Assembly (NCBI RefSeq): GCF_000813425.1
Contig: NZ_JWIB01000031.1
Coordinates: 1 to 64,000 of the forward strand
Length of the DNA stretch: 64,000 nucleotides
Source of the DNA: Sporosarcina sp. ZBG7A
Lineage (GTDB): Bacteria; Bacillota; Bacilli; Bacillales_A; Planococcaceae
Direction of reading: 5' to 3'
In this document: in pieces, positions 1 to 7,807 of the stretch
How the letters are laid out: each line of letters opens with the position of its first letter
Position numbering within the stretch: position 1 is the stretch's first letter
Position numbers and translations under genes: made by a program
The notes under the pieces: model-generated
Told to the model about the DNA's origin: nothing
Database searches by the model: none
The model's input: the letters and a program-made list of their open reading frames with translations, nothing else

Positions 1-159
1 ACAAATATTATAGAACCAATTTTAATAAACGAGGAAAACAACTGGTTTTTATATGCAAATACCAAAACGTTTTTAAAAAACTTATATAGAGAAATGAACT
101 CTCACACTGATCTTTATTTATTCACACAGAGTATTAATGACTGTTTGGGGGAAATGTAG
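1..159 (+). CDS. C-terminal end of an unknown protein (partial)
   Basis: An open frame runs from the first base of the window to a TAG at 157-159 and gives 52 residues with no internal stop, so it is the 3' end of a gene that begins outside the window. The peptide is polar and AT-rich in coding, with the stretches EPILINEENNWFLYANT and DLYLFTQSINDCLGEM. I do not recognise it. It ends 17 bases before the TTG start of the M50-like protease gene and within that gene's ribosome-binding region, so the two were probably co-transcribed. It could be the substrate or partner of that protease, but this is only inferred from position. Confidence 0.55.
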   Translation, partial: TNIIEPILINEENNWFLYANTKTFLKNLYREMNSHTDLYLFTQSINDCLGEM

Positions 160-176
160 AGGAGGTAGTAAGCGAA

Positions 177-659
177 TTGATTGAAACCATAATTGGATAT
201 GTGATTGCTTTGTTTATATTTCAACCTATAAATGTTTTTATACATGAAAACGGGCATGCGTTTTTTGTAAAAATATTTGGGGGGAATGTATTCAAAATAG
301 AGATAGGAATAGGAGAACCTCTCTTTAATATTGGAATTATACAAGTAAACAAGCAATTTTTCATGTTTGGTATATGCAGATGTGAATATAACCCTACGGA
401 TCCATCGTCACTAAATGAAAAAGTAAAATTTTCTCTTATAGCCTTAGGTGGAATAATTTTCAACTTGATGACTATTTTAATTTTACTTGCAGTTAAGATG
501 AACACAACACATAACCATTTTCTTGATGGTTATTTCTTCGGTTTTACTGGGTTCTTAATCGTATCAGCACTAATCCCTTTAACATATTCTACTGGATTTA
601 AAAGTGATGGGTTGATGCTTCTTAATATATGGCGAAAGAAAACTGACAAAGTGTACTAA
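177..659 (+). CDS. M50-family (site-2-type) membrane metalloprotease homologue
   Basis: This 160-residue integral membrane protein has the zinc-protease signature HENGH at residues 23-27, placed at the end of a first hydrophobic helix as in site-2 proteases, and a C-terminal SDG (Asp144) that matches the LDG motif supplying the third zinc ligand. Hydrophobic segments lie near residues 5-22, 82-98 and 112-132. It would cleave a substrate within or next to the cytoplasmic membrane. The start is TTG, behind GAGGAGG. It is short for the family and has no PDZ domain. It follows an unidentified gene end at 159, possibly in one operon. M50 homology is supported by motif and layout; the substrate is unknown. 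Confidence 0.65.
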   Translation: MIETIIGYVIALFIFQPINVFIHENGHAFFVKIFGGNVFKIEIGIGEPLFNIGIIQVNKQFFMFGICRCEYNPTDPSSLNEKVKFSLIALGGIIFNLMTILILLAVKMNTTHNHFLDGYFFGFTGFLIVSALIPLTYSTGFKSDGLMLLNIWRKKTDKVY

Positions 660-869
660 CAAATATAAAATGGCCATTTGCAAAAAAAATTTTAGGACAA
701 TTATAAAAAAATGTATTTTAGTGAATTTCTTCAATTTAAATTACTGATTAAACTGGTGCGATTCTGAAATAGGAATCTTCGCCTCTTTAGTAAAAAGACT
801 TGTTTCCAAAACAAGGGATTCTAGGATCTAATAGATTAATTGGGAACAGAAATTAATGGAGGTTCTAAA

Positions 870-1184
870 ATGACATTACCTATTTTTATAGGATTGGCAA
901 TTATCATTTTTTCCGTTATTTTACACTTAACTGAAGGGAATAAGAAAAATAGAATAATAATTGGAGTTATTATGTTGTTATCGGTTTTGACTTATCCGTT
1001 AACCCTTACTTTGTTGTTCGAAACTAAAATTATACATGATTTAGAAGGGACCGGTTCTTTAATCGTTTTTCACCTGCTCATATTGTTAGAGGGAGTTATC
1101 ACAATTATTGTAGGGATTTTCACTAAAAAGAAACTATATAAAAGTAATGAGCCATTGAACAATATAAATAGTGAGGAGAAGTAA
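870..1184 (+). CDS. small three-helix membrane protein, unknown function
   Basis: A 104-residue hydrophobic protein with three predicted membrane helices (about residues 4-18, 27-50 and 67-86) and a short lysine-rich tail that should face the cytoplasm. I chose ATG 870 because GGAGG lies 6 bases upstream; a TTG 30 bases earlier has no such site. It ends directly against the ATG of the following nucleotidyltransferase gene, whose own ribosome-binding site (GAGGAG) lies inside this gene's last codons, so the two are translationally coupled. I do not recognise the family. Confidence 0.6.
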   Translation: MTLPIFIGLAIIIFSVILHLTEGNKKNRIIIGVIMLLSVLTYPLTLTLLFETKIIHDLEGTGSLIVFHLLILLEGVITIIVGIFTKKKLYKSNEPLNNINSEEK

Positions 1185-1904
1185 ATGAAAAACACTGAAA
1201 AGTTAAATCCCACTGAGGCAGCTATAAATTTTATAAATAATAATTATCCTTACTGCCAAGGGGCATTACTAGCAGGAAGTGTTGTCAGGGGGCAAGAAAC
1301 AGCTACCTCGGACCTTGATATTGTTATTTTTGATGATAGTATTCAAACGTCTTTTAGAGAATCGCTGATTGACTATGGATGGGCAATTGAAGTGTTCGTA
1401 CATAATTTAACTTCCTATAGAAAGTTTTTCGAAATGGATTATAAAATTGCAAAGCCTTCTATGCAAAGAATGGTATTTGAAGGAATCGTATTGAAAGATG
1501 AAGGAATTATAGCTTCCATAAAAGAAGAGGCAAAAGAGATATTAGATAAAGGACCTGAAAAATGGTCAGAGGAAATGATTAGGACGAAGCGTTATTTTAT
1601 AACAGATGTCTTAGATGATTTCATTGGTTGCAAAAATCGAGCTGAAGAAATATTTATAGCAAATACCTTAGCAGATCAAATTCAAGAATTCGTTTTAAGA
1701 ACTAATGGATGTTGGGTAGGTTCTTCTAAGTGGATAATTCGTTCATTGAAGCAATACGATGAAAAATTCACCGAGAAGTTTGTTCAATCCTTTGATGAGT
1801 ATTATAAAACGGGAGAGAAGAGGAAAGTAGTTTGTCTGTGTACAATGGTTCTTGAACCATTCGGTGGACGATTATTTGAAGGTTTTTCTTTAGGTAAAAA
1901 ATGA
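1185..1904 (+). CDS. nucleotidyltransferase-domain protein
   Basis: A 239-residue soluble protein with the nucleotidyltransferase signature Gly31-Ser32 followed by Asp43-x-Asp45 (GS...SDLDIVIF), the metal- and NTP-binding core shared by aminoglycoside adenylyltransferases and minimal nucleotidyltransferases. The rest is helical and carries no second domain I can name. It would transfer a nucleotide to a small molecule or protein, but the acceptor cannot be read from the sequence. The gene abuts the upstream membrane protein without any gap and is followed by a hairpin terminator, so the pair forms a two-gene unit. Resistance function is possible but unproven. Confidence 0.7.
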   Translation: MKNTEKLNPTEAAINFINNNYPYCQGALLAGSVVRGQETATSDLDIVIFDDSIQTSFRESLIDYGWAIEVFVHNLTSYRKFFEMDYKIAKPSMQRMVFEGIVLKDEGIIASIKEEAKEILDKGPEKWSEEMIRTKRYFITDVLDDFIGCKNRAEEIFIANTLADQIQEFVLRTNGCWVGSSKWIIRSLKQYDEKFTEKFVQSFDEYYKTGEKRKVVCLCTMVLEPFGGRLFEGFSLGKK

Positions 1905-1915
1905 TGATTACAGCC

Positions 1916-1957
1916 AAAGGGCACCATTGCAGAAATAGCAGTGCTACGCCCCTTTTT
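1916..1957 (+). terminator. intrinsic terminator after the nucleotidyltransferase gene
   Basis: An inverted repeat pairs AAAGGGC with GCCCCTTT and, further in, CATTGC with GCAGTG, followed by TTTTT. It lies 12 bases after the stop codon and ends the two-gene unit. Confidence 0.6.
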
Positions 1958-2020
1958 GTACAATAGGTTGAATTCTCAACAACTCAGACGGGGATTGCAG
2001 TTCTGATTGGAGGAGCTCTC

Positions 2021-2488
2021 ATGAATTATATTTTTAGTGAACTGTCACAAAAAGAAGCTGAAAATATTGCTTCAAATTGGCACTATGAAGATAACTATTC
2101 TTTTTATGATATTGCGGCCGATGAGGAGGATTTGGCTGAATTTTTGAACCCGCAAGAGCGTGGGGATAAATACTTTTCAGTTAAAATAAACAACGAACAA
2201 ATTGGGTTCTTTTGTTTTGTATATGAAAATGATTGCGTTGATATTGGGTTGGGCATGAAACCTGAATTAACTGGAAAGGGATTGGGCATGGATTTTCTTA
2301 AAGCTGGTCTAAGTTATGCAATTTCAAAGTATAACCCAGAAAACATAATGCTTTCGGTTGCCACTTTTAATGAGAGAGCCATAAAGTTATACAAAAAGGT
2401 AGGTTTTGAATCTACAGGTAGCTTCATGCAAGACACAAATGGTAGTCGATATGAGTTTTTGAGGATGAAGTATGAGTGTGTAAAGTAA
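2021..2488 (+). CDS. GNAT-family N-acetyltransferase
   Basis: A 155-residue single-domain acetyltransferase. The acetyl-CoA pyrophosphate-binding motif shows as GMKPELTGKGLGMDFLKA, and the C-terminal segment NERAIKLYKKVGFESTGSF is the usual GNAT motif B, in which an aromatic residue stacks near the thioester. It transfers acetyl from acetyl-CoA to an amine on an unidentified small molecule or protein in the cytoplasm. The start is ATG behind TTGGAGGAG. It stands alone between the preceding terminator and the HIT gene. The substrate cannot be inferred. Confidence 0.8.
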   Translation: MNYIFSELSQKEAENIASNWHYEDNYSFYDIAADEEDLAEFLNPQERGDKYFSVKINNEQIGFFCFVYENDCVDIGLGMKPELTGKGLGMDFLKAGLSYAISKYNPENIMLSVATFNERAIKLYKKVGFESTGSFMQDTNGSRYEFLRMKYECVK

Positions 2489-2579
2489 ACAGCTATAAGG
2501 TGTTAAAAGTTTCTCCTTTAATGGGCTCATTCACAGTAATTTTAATGACTTATATTACCTTCACGGGAGGAGAATGAGA

Positions 2580-2999
2580 ATGGTGAGCTGCATATTCTGT
2601 GAAATCATCCATAAAAAAGTGGAAGCCTATATCATTTATGAAAATGAACACGTGTGTTGCTTCTTAGATAAATTCCCAATAAATAAAGGTCATATTTTAA
2701 TAGTTCCTAAAACACATTGTCCAGAATTCCGTGATGTTGATGAAAAGAGTTTGAACGAAGTCATTAATTTGGCTAAAAAGATGGCGATCTTACTAGAAAA
2801 CCTTTCCCCTACAGATGGCATCACTATTTTACAAGAAAACGGAATATTCAAAGATGTGGAGCACTATCATATGCATGTAATCCCGAGATATAAAGACGAT
2901 GGCTTTTATTTGGTGGAACCCGAAAATGCAGTGAAGCTTGAAGACTTTATGGAGCTGAAGATAAAAATGAAAGCATATCTTCATAAAGAAGTGATTTAA
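2580..2999 (+). CDS. HIT-family (histidine triad) nucleotide hydrolase
   Basis: A 139-residue protein with the histidine triad at His95, His97 and His99 (EHYHMHVIPR); His97 would be the nucleophile. The N-terminal half carries the usual HIT start, CIFCEI, and the nucleotide-binding segment NKGHILIVPKTH. Such proteins hydrolyse nucleoside phosphoramidates or dinucleoside polyphosphates in the cytoplasm. Two ATG codons are possible; I chose 2580 because GGAGGA lies 8 bases upstream, against 2 bases for the ATG at 2574. No operon partner is evident. Confidence 0.85.
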   Translation: MVSCIFCEIIHKKVEAYIIYENEHVCCFLDKFPINKGHILIVPKTHCPEFRDVDEKSLNEVINLAKKMAILLENLSPTDGITILQENGIFKDVEHYHMHVIPRYKDDGFYLVEPENAVKLEDFMELKIKMKAYLHKEVI

Positions 3000-3066
3000 A
3001 CTGGTCAACTTTATTCTTAAACTGAATATCCGACAGGAAATGGATTGATAACAAGGAGAGAATCTA

Positions 3067-3720
3067 ATGTTACAAGCACTGATTTTTGATATGGATGGTA
3101 CTCTATTTCAAACGGACAAAATTCTAGAATTATCACTTGAGGATACGTTTAATCACTTACGGCGTCAAAATAGATGGAATTCAATAACCCCTATCGATAA
3201 ATACCGCGAAATTATGGGAGTCCCTTTACCAAAAGTATGGGAAACTTTGTTACCTAATCATTCCCTCGCAGAGAGAGAACAGACGGATTTTTATTTTCTA
3301 GAGAGATTAATTGAAAACATAAGAAGTGGGAAAGGTGCTTTATATCCTAATGTGAGAGAAGTTTTCAGTTTTTTAAAAGAGAATAATTGTTCAATTTACA
3401 TAGCGAGTAACGGTTTAACTGAATATTTAAATGCAATTGTGAGTTATTATAAATTGGATGTTTGGGTTACTGAAACATTTAGTATTCAACAAATACAGAC
3501 GTTGGATAAAGGAGATTTAGTTAAAGCAATTATAACAAAATATGATGTTCAGAAAGCCGCGGTAGTAGGGGACCGCTTATCCGATATTCGTGCTGCTAAA
3601 GATAACGGATTAATAGCAATCGGATGTAATTTTGATTTTGCAAAAGAAGATGAACTTGCTATGGCCGATTTGGTAATCGATGATTTAGTTGAGCTGAAAA
3701 CGATAGTACCTGGTTATTAA
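3067..3720 (+). CDS. HAD-superfamily hydrolase (phosphatase-like)
   Basis: A 217-residue HAD hydrolase. Motif I is FDMDGTLFQTD with the nucleophile Asp8 and general acid Asp10, motif II is IASNG near residue 116, a lysine follows in LDKGDLVKA, and motif IV is VGDRLSDIRAA. The segment between motifs I and II is a helical C1 cap, as in phosphoglycolate phosphatase and related enzymes. It probably removes phosphate from a small metabolite; which one cannot be read from sequence. The start is ATG behind AAGGAGAG. It stands alone. Confidence 0.82.
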   Translation: MLQALIFDMDGTLFQTDKILELSLEDTFNHLRRQNRWNSITPIDKYREIMGVPLPKVWETLLPNHSLAEREQTDFYFLERLIENIRSGKGALYPNVREVFSFLKENNCSIYIASNGLTEYLNAIVSYYKLDVWVTETFSIQQIQTLDKGDLVKAIITKYDVQKAAVVGDRLSDIRAAKDNGLIAIGCNFDFAKEDELAMADLVIDDLVELKTIVPGY

Positions 3721-3749
3721 ATAAGTCTTGTTATTCTAAGCTCGACTTT

Positions 3750-3863
3750 ATGATGGTTAGAATGTCAGATAAAGAACTCGAAGAAATACTGGTCAATTTA
3801 AACGAGCTGTTTATGATGATTGGAAAATCCCAGACACAAATTTTCATTAATAAATATCTATAA
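3750..3863 (+). CDS. possible 37-aa ORF, doubtful
   Basis: A short frame with start at 3750 and stop TAA at 3861-3863 encodes a lysine- and leucine-containing peptide (starting MMVRMSDKELEEIL). It fills most of the HAD-Nudix interval, but there is no Shine-Dalgarno sequence in front of it, so it may be chance or a gene remnant. I do not recognise it. Confidence 0.2.
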   Translation: MMVRMSDKELEEILVNLNELFMMIGKSQTQIFINKYL

Positions 3864-3896
3864 ATTCTTTCTATCTAACGTCTAGGAGGTCGCTAT

Positions 3897-4346
3897 ATGG
3901 AAGTCACTAGGAAGAGTGATTTTAAATTTCTAGACTTTCTTTTTGTGAATGAATCTGAGATACACAACTATCAAAGATTGGCCGGTTCTTATGCCGTAAT
4001 AAAGTGTGATGATCAGTATCTTCTATGTTATAACACGTGGAGAAAACAATGGGAATTACCTGCCGGCCAGAGGGAAGATGATGAAACCTCTAAGCAGTGT
4101 GCAGCAAGAGAACTTTACGAAGAAACTGGTCAGCTTGTAGAGGAGTTAGAATTTAAAGGCTTACTCAAAGTGAAAAACATGCTGAATGGCGAAATTAAGT
4201 ATAATCCCGTTTATTTCTCTACTGTCGAAAGACTTTTGCCTTTTCAAACGAATTGCGAGACGTCTGAAATTAGGCTTTGGAACTTAATAGAACCGCTGAT
4301 TTATGTTGATGAAGTGGACTTGAATATTTTTGACTACATTGACTGA
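3897..4346 (+). CDS. Nudix hydrolase
   Basis: A 149-residue protein with a near-complete Nudix box, GX5EX7REUXEEXGU, at residues 57-79: Gly57, Glu63, then RELYEETGQ. The final hydrophobic position is Gln. The two catalytic-helix glutamates that bind Mg2+ are present. Such enzymes hydrolyse a nucleoside diphosphate linked to another moiety. The N-terminal 25 residues precede the domain and carry no motif I know. The start is ATG behind AGGAGG. Substrate unknown; the isolated position gives no further clue. Confidence 0.85.
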   Translation: MEVTRKSDFKFLDFLFVNESEIHNYQRLAGSYAVIKCDDQYLLCYNTWRKQWELPAGQREDDETSKQCAARELYEETGQLVEELEFKGLLKVKNMLNGEIKYNPVYFSTVERLLPFQTNCETSEIRLWNLIEPLIYVDEVDLNIFDYID

Positions 4347-4436
4347 TTGAATTCTAGAGAGCTCATAGATCGGAAACAACAGCACTAATTGTTTTTCTTA
4401 TTCGAGTCGTAAGCTACAAAAATCCAAATGAATTAG

Positions 4437-5315
4437 GTGATTGAAATTAACCAAACTATAGAAAAGGTAAAAGACCTTAAAGAATTGTCTCTATTTTTAG
4501 CGGATCTAAATAAACAACCTGAATCACACATCGGGTATTGTGGGGAAGGTGAGGGGGAGATTCGTGAAGCTCTTCAAGAAGACTTTGTCACTGAAAATGG
4601 AGACATTAATTTTTACTTGTTGAGAGGAAATACTGGAGAAATTATTGCAGCTATTGGGTTGGATACCGAGGAAACCAGTGCTGAGGTTTGGGGGCCGTTC
4701 AACAGATCCGCTTCGATTCCAATGCAACTTCAATTATGGAAAGGGCTAATAAAAGCTCATCCTGAAGTTCGCGAATTTCAATTCTTTATCAATGTGGAAA
4801 ATTCCATGCAACAAGCATTTATGGAGCAGATAAAAGCAAAAGAGCAAGGTGAGCATCTGATTCTAGAAGTCAGAAAAGAGAATTTTAATGAAGTATTGGA
4901 AATGAGAAGTAGACCATTTTTGCAGAATGATTTTATTGAATTCGAGAAATTACATAACGAATTGTTTCCTGGTACTTACTATGATGCAGCCACAATTGTC
5001 GGAAGAATCAACAAGTCAAATGTTCTAAAAATCCTAAGCGGAGATTCAAATGAACTTAAAGGTTATGCCTACTTTGAAGTTTGCCCAGAAACAGGCGAGG
5101 CTTCATTGGAGTATATTGGAATTTCTAATAGCTATCAAAATCAGGGGCTAGGTACTCTATTATTGAAGGAAACATTAACTGAACTGTTTGCATACCCTCA
5201 AATTGAAACGATTAAATTAACAGTAGAAGATACTAATGATCAAGCGAATACCGTTTACAAAAGAGCTGGATTTGAACAAAAGCATAAGATGATTAGTTAT
5301 CGTTTTAAGCGATAG
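4437..5315 (+). CDS. two-domain GNAT acetyltransferase
   Basis: A 292-residue protein of about twice the usual GNAT length. The C-terminal half (from about residue 150) has a clear acetyl-CoA-binding motif, SYQNQGLGTLLLKETL, and the closing TVYKRAGF segment. The N-terminal half resembles a second, degenerate GNAT fold without an intact Q/RxxGxG/A loop. The gene starts with GTG 4437; an in-frame TAG lies two codons upstream, so no longer form exists, and the ribosome site is weak. Function is limited to acyl transfer to an unidentified acceptor. Confidence 0.75.
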   Translation: MIEINQTIEKVKDLKELSLFLADLNKQPESHIGYCGEGEGEIREALQEDFVTENGDINFYLLRGNTGEIIAAIGLDTEETSAEVWGPFNRSASIPMQLQLWKGLIKAHPEVREFQFFINVENSMQQAFMEQIKAKEQGEHLILEVRKENFNEVLEMRSRPFLQNDFIEFEKLHNELFPGTYYDAATIVGRINKSNVLKILSGDSNELKGYAYFEVCPETGEASLEYIGISNSYQNQGLGTLLLKETLTELFAYPQIETIKLTVEDTNDQANTVYKRAGFEQKHKMISYRFKR

Positions 5316-5375
5316 AGCTGACACCTCTATATAAGTGTGGAGATTTTTCTTTTAAATAGTAGAGGTGGGGGATCT

Positions 5376-6275
5376 ATGCAAAAAACAACCATTATCACCA
5401 TTGTGCTTTCTACTGTATTCTATTCCGTTTTCTTATTGCTCTATTTATTTGATTTGATTGAAGCATCCGGATTTTTATTCATCTTGTTTCTCAGTATTCT
5501 TTTGGTGGGCATTCTTTTTTTGATTTCCCGTAAAAAACACGTTATGAAGAGAATTTTTGGAACAGCTCTCTTGCTTCTAAGTTTGTTGTTTGCTTATGAG
5601 TTCTCACTTCTTTTCTACTTAACGGCACCTTCCTACATCTCGTCTAATAATATACCTCCCACTGAGTCAGTGGCGGGTTCTCAAATCTATTCCATCGGCG
5701 TAGGTGAAATTGAGTTTGAGGAAGAGGAAGAAATGAATAAAGAGTCTATTTATAAATTACTGACTGAGCAAGGTGTTGATGTACTGTCAATAACTGAAAT
5801 CGACAACCAAGTAATTTACGGAGTTAAAACGAGGCAGCTACTGACCTGGCTACATCTCAGAAAAGAACACACTCCAAAAGAGATGGTGGAAACCGTACGG
5901 GACTACTTAGGAACGGAAGAAGAATGGCTGACTCAGTGGGATAATTCAACGAATGGTGGAGATTCCGCAGGTCTCAGTTTAGCTCTGTCCGGCTTATATA
6001 AAAATGGTAATCTAGAAAACAAGGTGCCTGTTGCCGTTACAGGGGGCATCACTAAGGCTGGAAAAGTGACCAAAGTGGGATCTATCCAGGAAAAACTACA
6101 AATAATCGAAAAGGCAGGAATCTCCTTTGCCCTGATGCCCGATAAGAATAAAAGAGAAGCACAAGCCCTTCAAAAGGAACTTAAGTCAAAGGTTTCTATA
6201 ATCTATGTGTCCAATGTAAAAGAAGCACGACTTAAAATTGAACAACTAAATATGGAACAGAAAAATGCTCACTAA
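5376..6275 (+). CDS. membrane-anchored Lon-type (S16) serine protease
   Basis: A 299-residue protein with three hydrophobic helices at the N-terminus (about residues 5-26, 30-50 and 60-82) followed by a C-terminal S16 protease domain. The catalytic Ser197 sits in GGDSAGLS and Lys240 in GSIQEKL. They are 43 residues apart, the same spacing as the Ser679-Lys722 dyad of E. coli Lon. There is no AAA+ ATPase and no PDZ domain, so it differs from both Lon and YlbL. It would cut proteins near the membrane without ATP. ATG 5376 is chosen because AGGTGGGGG precedes it; an upstream GTG at 5337 has no such site. Confidence 0.75.
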   Translation: MQKTTIITIVLSTVFYSVFLLLYLFDLIEASGFLFILFLSILLVGILFLISRKKHVMKRIFGTALLLLSLLFAYEFSLLFYLTAPSYISSNNIPPTESVAGSQIYSIGVGEIEFEEEEEMNKESIYKLLTEQGVDVLSITEIDNQVIYGVKTRQLLTWLHLRKEHTPKEMVETVRDYLGTEEEWLTQWDNSTNGGDSAGLSLALSGLYKNGNLENKVPVAVTGGITKAGKVTKVGSIQEKLQIIEKAGISFALMPDKNKREAQALQKELKSKVSIIYVSNVKEARLKIEQLNMEQKNAH

Positions 6276-6313
6276 TTTACGATTTCACTCCTTCTGGCTT
6301 GTCCGTTATGGAT

Positions 6314-6384
6314 ACTAACTTCTTTATTGTTAGTGTTTGAGTTGTGTAACTCATCTATCTAAGGACTTTGATTCCTTCTAGATA
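6314..6384 (+). other. three consecutive short hairpins upstream of a small membrane gene
   Basis: ACTAAC/GTTAGT (6314-6334), GAGTT/AACTC (6339-6352) and TATCT-AAGGA/TCCTT-AGATA (6356-6384) follow one another with almost no spacing, between the S16 protease gene and the next start codon. None is followed by a good T-run. They may be a structured 5' leader, or a weak terminator of the protease gene. Confidence 0.35.
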
Positions 6385-6443
6385 TTGTGCAACCACGTAT
6401 TGGAAATACAATTTCCCAACTCTTGAAAGGGAGGTACAGACAT

Positions 6444-6623
6444 ATGAATACGAAATTATTCATCTTACTAATAGTTGTGCTAGGAATTAATACGTTGAGA
6501 TATGGCTCTTACCTTTTCGAAGGATCCACCAGCATCTATTATATAGTACTCTTCGTTATTAATTTACTCTGTCTAATAATCGTTGTATTCTCTAAAACTA
6601 AAAGTGGAAAAGTAAATAATTGA
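6444..6623 (+). CDS. 59-aa two-helix membrane protein
   Basis: Starts at ATG 6444 behind AAAGGGAGG and encodes 59 residues made almost wholly of two membrane helices (about 4-20 and 30-50) joined by a short polar loop, with a basic tail. I do not recognise it. A second small membrane gene with the same type of ribosome site follows 38 bases later, so they probably form a pair downstream of the membrane protease. Function unknown. Confidence 0.5.
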   Translation: MNTKLFILLIVVLGINTLRYGSYLFEGSTSIYYIVLFVINLLCLIIVVFSKTKSGKVNN

Positions 6624-6661
6624 TTGTGCGATTGACTTCTTTAACTGAAAGGGAGGATACT

Positions 6662-6820
6662 ATGCTCATTTACTGGCTAATAGGGGTAGCTCTTGTGTTT
6701 TTCATCATTACATACGGTGTGCGCTATGGAATTGACACATCGAAACAAGTGAAAGCGATAAAAATGGAGCTTAGAGAAATCAAAAAACAATTAAAAGAAA
6801 TGAACAAAGATACAAAATAG
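6662..6820 (+). CDS. 52-aa single-helix membrane protein with charged coiled tail
   Basis: Starts at ATG 6662 behind AAAGGGAGG. One N-terminal membrane helix (about residues 3-20) is followed by a highly charged helix rich in Lys and Glu (QVKAIKMELREIKKQLKEMN) that looks like a short coiled coil. This layout resembles many small Bacillales membrane proteins that oligomerise or tether partners. No family is recognised. Confidence 0.5.
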   Translation: MLIYWLIGVALVFFIITYGVRYGIDTSKQVKAIKMELREIKKQLKEMNKDTK

Positions 6821-6829
6821 CAGCCCTTC

Positions 6830-7009
6830 ATGACTGACCTTAAGCTAATATTGGTTACCTCCAAAGAAATGCGCCACTTAAATTGCCTGGCCAGTGGGGA
6901 GTACCCCAGTTTGGATGGAGCGAATTCTGAATCTTTTGAACCAGCCAGAAAGCTTGTTTACGTGTTTAAAGAATCTTGTGATACTTATTTTATTAATCAT
7001 ATAGAGTAA
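6830..7009 (+). CDS. possible 59-aa ORF of unknown function, doubtful
   Basis: This frame fills the 300-base interval between two small genes. It starts at ATG 6830 and ends at TAA 7007-7009, giving a soluble peptide with two cysteines and a C-terminal part KLVYVFKESCDTYFINHIE. No ribosome-binding site precedes it, and an in-frame stop lies just upstream. It may be the tail of a decayed gene rather than an active one. Confidence 0.25.
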   Translation: MTDLKLILVTSKEMRHLNCLASGEYPSLDGANSESFEPARKLVYVFKESCDTYFINHIE

Positions 7010-7125
7010 TTTTCATGTAAAGAAATGTACTTTGTGTAATTGTTTGTTTCGTTTGTCAAGAAAGAGTGCAATTGCTTTCGTAATGTTCCATCATCAGACT
7101 AGATTATCTATCAAAGGAGAGAAGT

Positions 7126-7434
7126 ATGAAAGGGAAAATCACAGTACTATCATTGGTATTTTTAATCGTGCTATTTCTTGTATTTCGTTTTACTATCTAT
7201 AATCCTGTTCTTGAAAGCACTACCCAAAACATTGGTGTGGTTAAAAAAGACAAAAATACTAGTGAACAATGGATAGTACTTTCTAATGACAAGCAAATTT
7301 ATATTGAGGATTTTAGTATATGGGCTCTAATACAAGTCGATCAAAATTACACTATGAGTTATGATTTATCTAAAAAAACAAGGAGATATAATTTAAAAAC
7401 AATCGTTCCTGGAGATCATAATGGTCAATTTTAG
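7126..7434 (+). CDS. membrane-anchored or secreted 102-aa protein, unknown function
   Basis: One N-terminal hydrophobic segment (about residues 5-22, after MKGK) acts as a signal anchor or uncleaved signal; no lipobox cysteine is present. The rest is a small polar domain of mixed strands, with the region NDKQIYIEDFSIWALIQVD as its most structured part. The start is ATG behind AAAGGAGAG. It resembles in layout small exported Bacillales proteins of unknown role, but I cannot assign a family. Confidence 0.5.
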   Translation: MKGKITVLSLVFLIVLFLVFRFTIYNPVLESTTQNIGVVKKDKNTSEQWIVLSNDKQIYIEDFSIWALIQVDQNYTMSYDLSKKTRRYNLKTIVPGDHNGQF

Positions 7435-7579
7435 ATGGGATTGTTAAATGTTGTTGTAAAATGTCACCCTGAAAAATAGGCATTGGATTATAAGGCGTAG
7501 TTGTTGCATAGGGTTTGTGCTTGAATTTGGCCATTGACCAGAACTATAACTAAATCTTTCTGGAAGAAGGGAAGGGTGG

Positions 7580-7732
7580 ATGATTCTTATGAAATTCATA
7601 TCTTTTACTGCTATGTCGAGCAATAGTCTAGATCGTAAAGTTAACGACTTTCTTGAATCTCATTCCGGAATCGAGGTAATTGATATTAAATTTACTGCCA
7701 GCTTTGGAAGTGTCTATATAGCAATTTTATAA
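7580..7732 (+). CDS. Cse60-like small sporulation-associated protein
   Basis: A 50-residue protein starting at ATG 7580 or, in the same frame, ATG 7589; the purine-rich GAAGGG lies upstream. The core LDRKVNDFLESHSGIEVIDI followed by a strand and a final SVYIAIL matches the pattern of the Cse60 family, small proteins expressed in the mother cell or late sporulation in Bacillus (LxxKxNxFLxx...DIxF). That match is from memory of the family, not from a search. It lies alone between an AT-rich region and a convergent ABC transporter operon. Its biochemical role is unknown even in B. subtilis. Confidence 0.5.
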   Translation: MILMKFISFTAMSSNSLDRKVNDFLESHSGIEVIDIKFTASFGSVYIAIL

Positions 7733-7764
7733 CGCTAATAGGACCAAGAATATTCATCTCTAAT

Positions 7765-7800
7765 CAGGCACTGTTGCTGTAGAAGTGCTGTGCCTGTTTG
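7765..7800 (+). terminator. probable terminator after the Cse60-like gene
   Basis: CAGGCAC (7765-7771) pairs with GTGCCTG (7790-7796), followed by TTTGG. The T-run is short. It separates this gene from the convergent ABC transporter operon. Confidence 0.4.
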
Positions 7801-7807
7801 GTGTCAG

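Noticed and set aside
799-816. Hairpin CTTGTTT/AAACAAG before the small membrane gene as a riboswitch or T-box
   Set aside because: The stem is short, lacks a T-run, and no conserved riboswitch or T-box sequence is visible around it.
5337-5375. Longer N-terminus for the Lon-type protease
   Set aside because: The upstream GTG lacks a ribosome site and would put the strong AGGTGGGGG inside the gene; ATG 5376 fits better.
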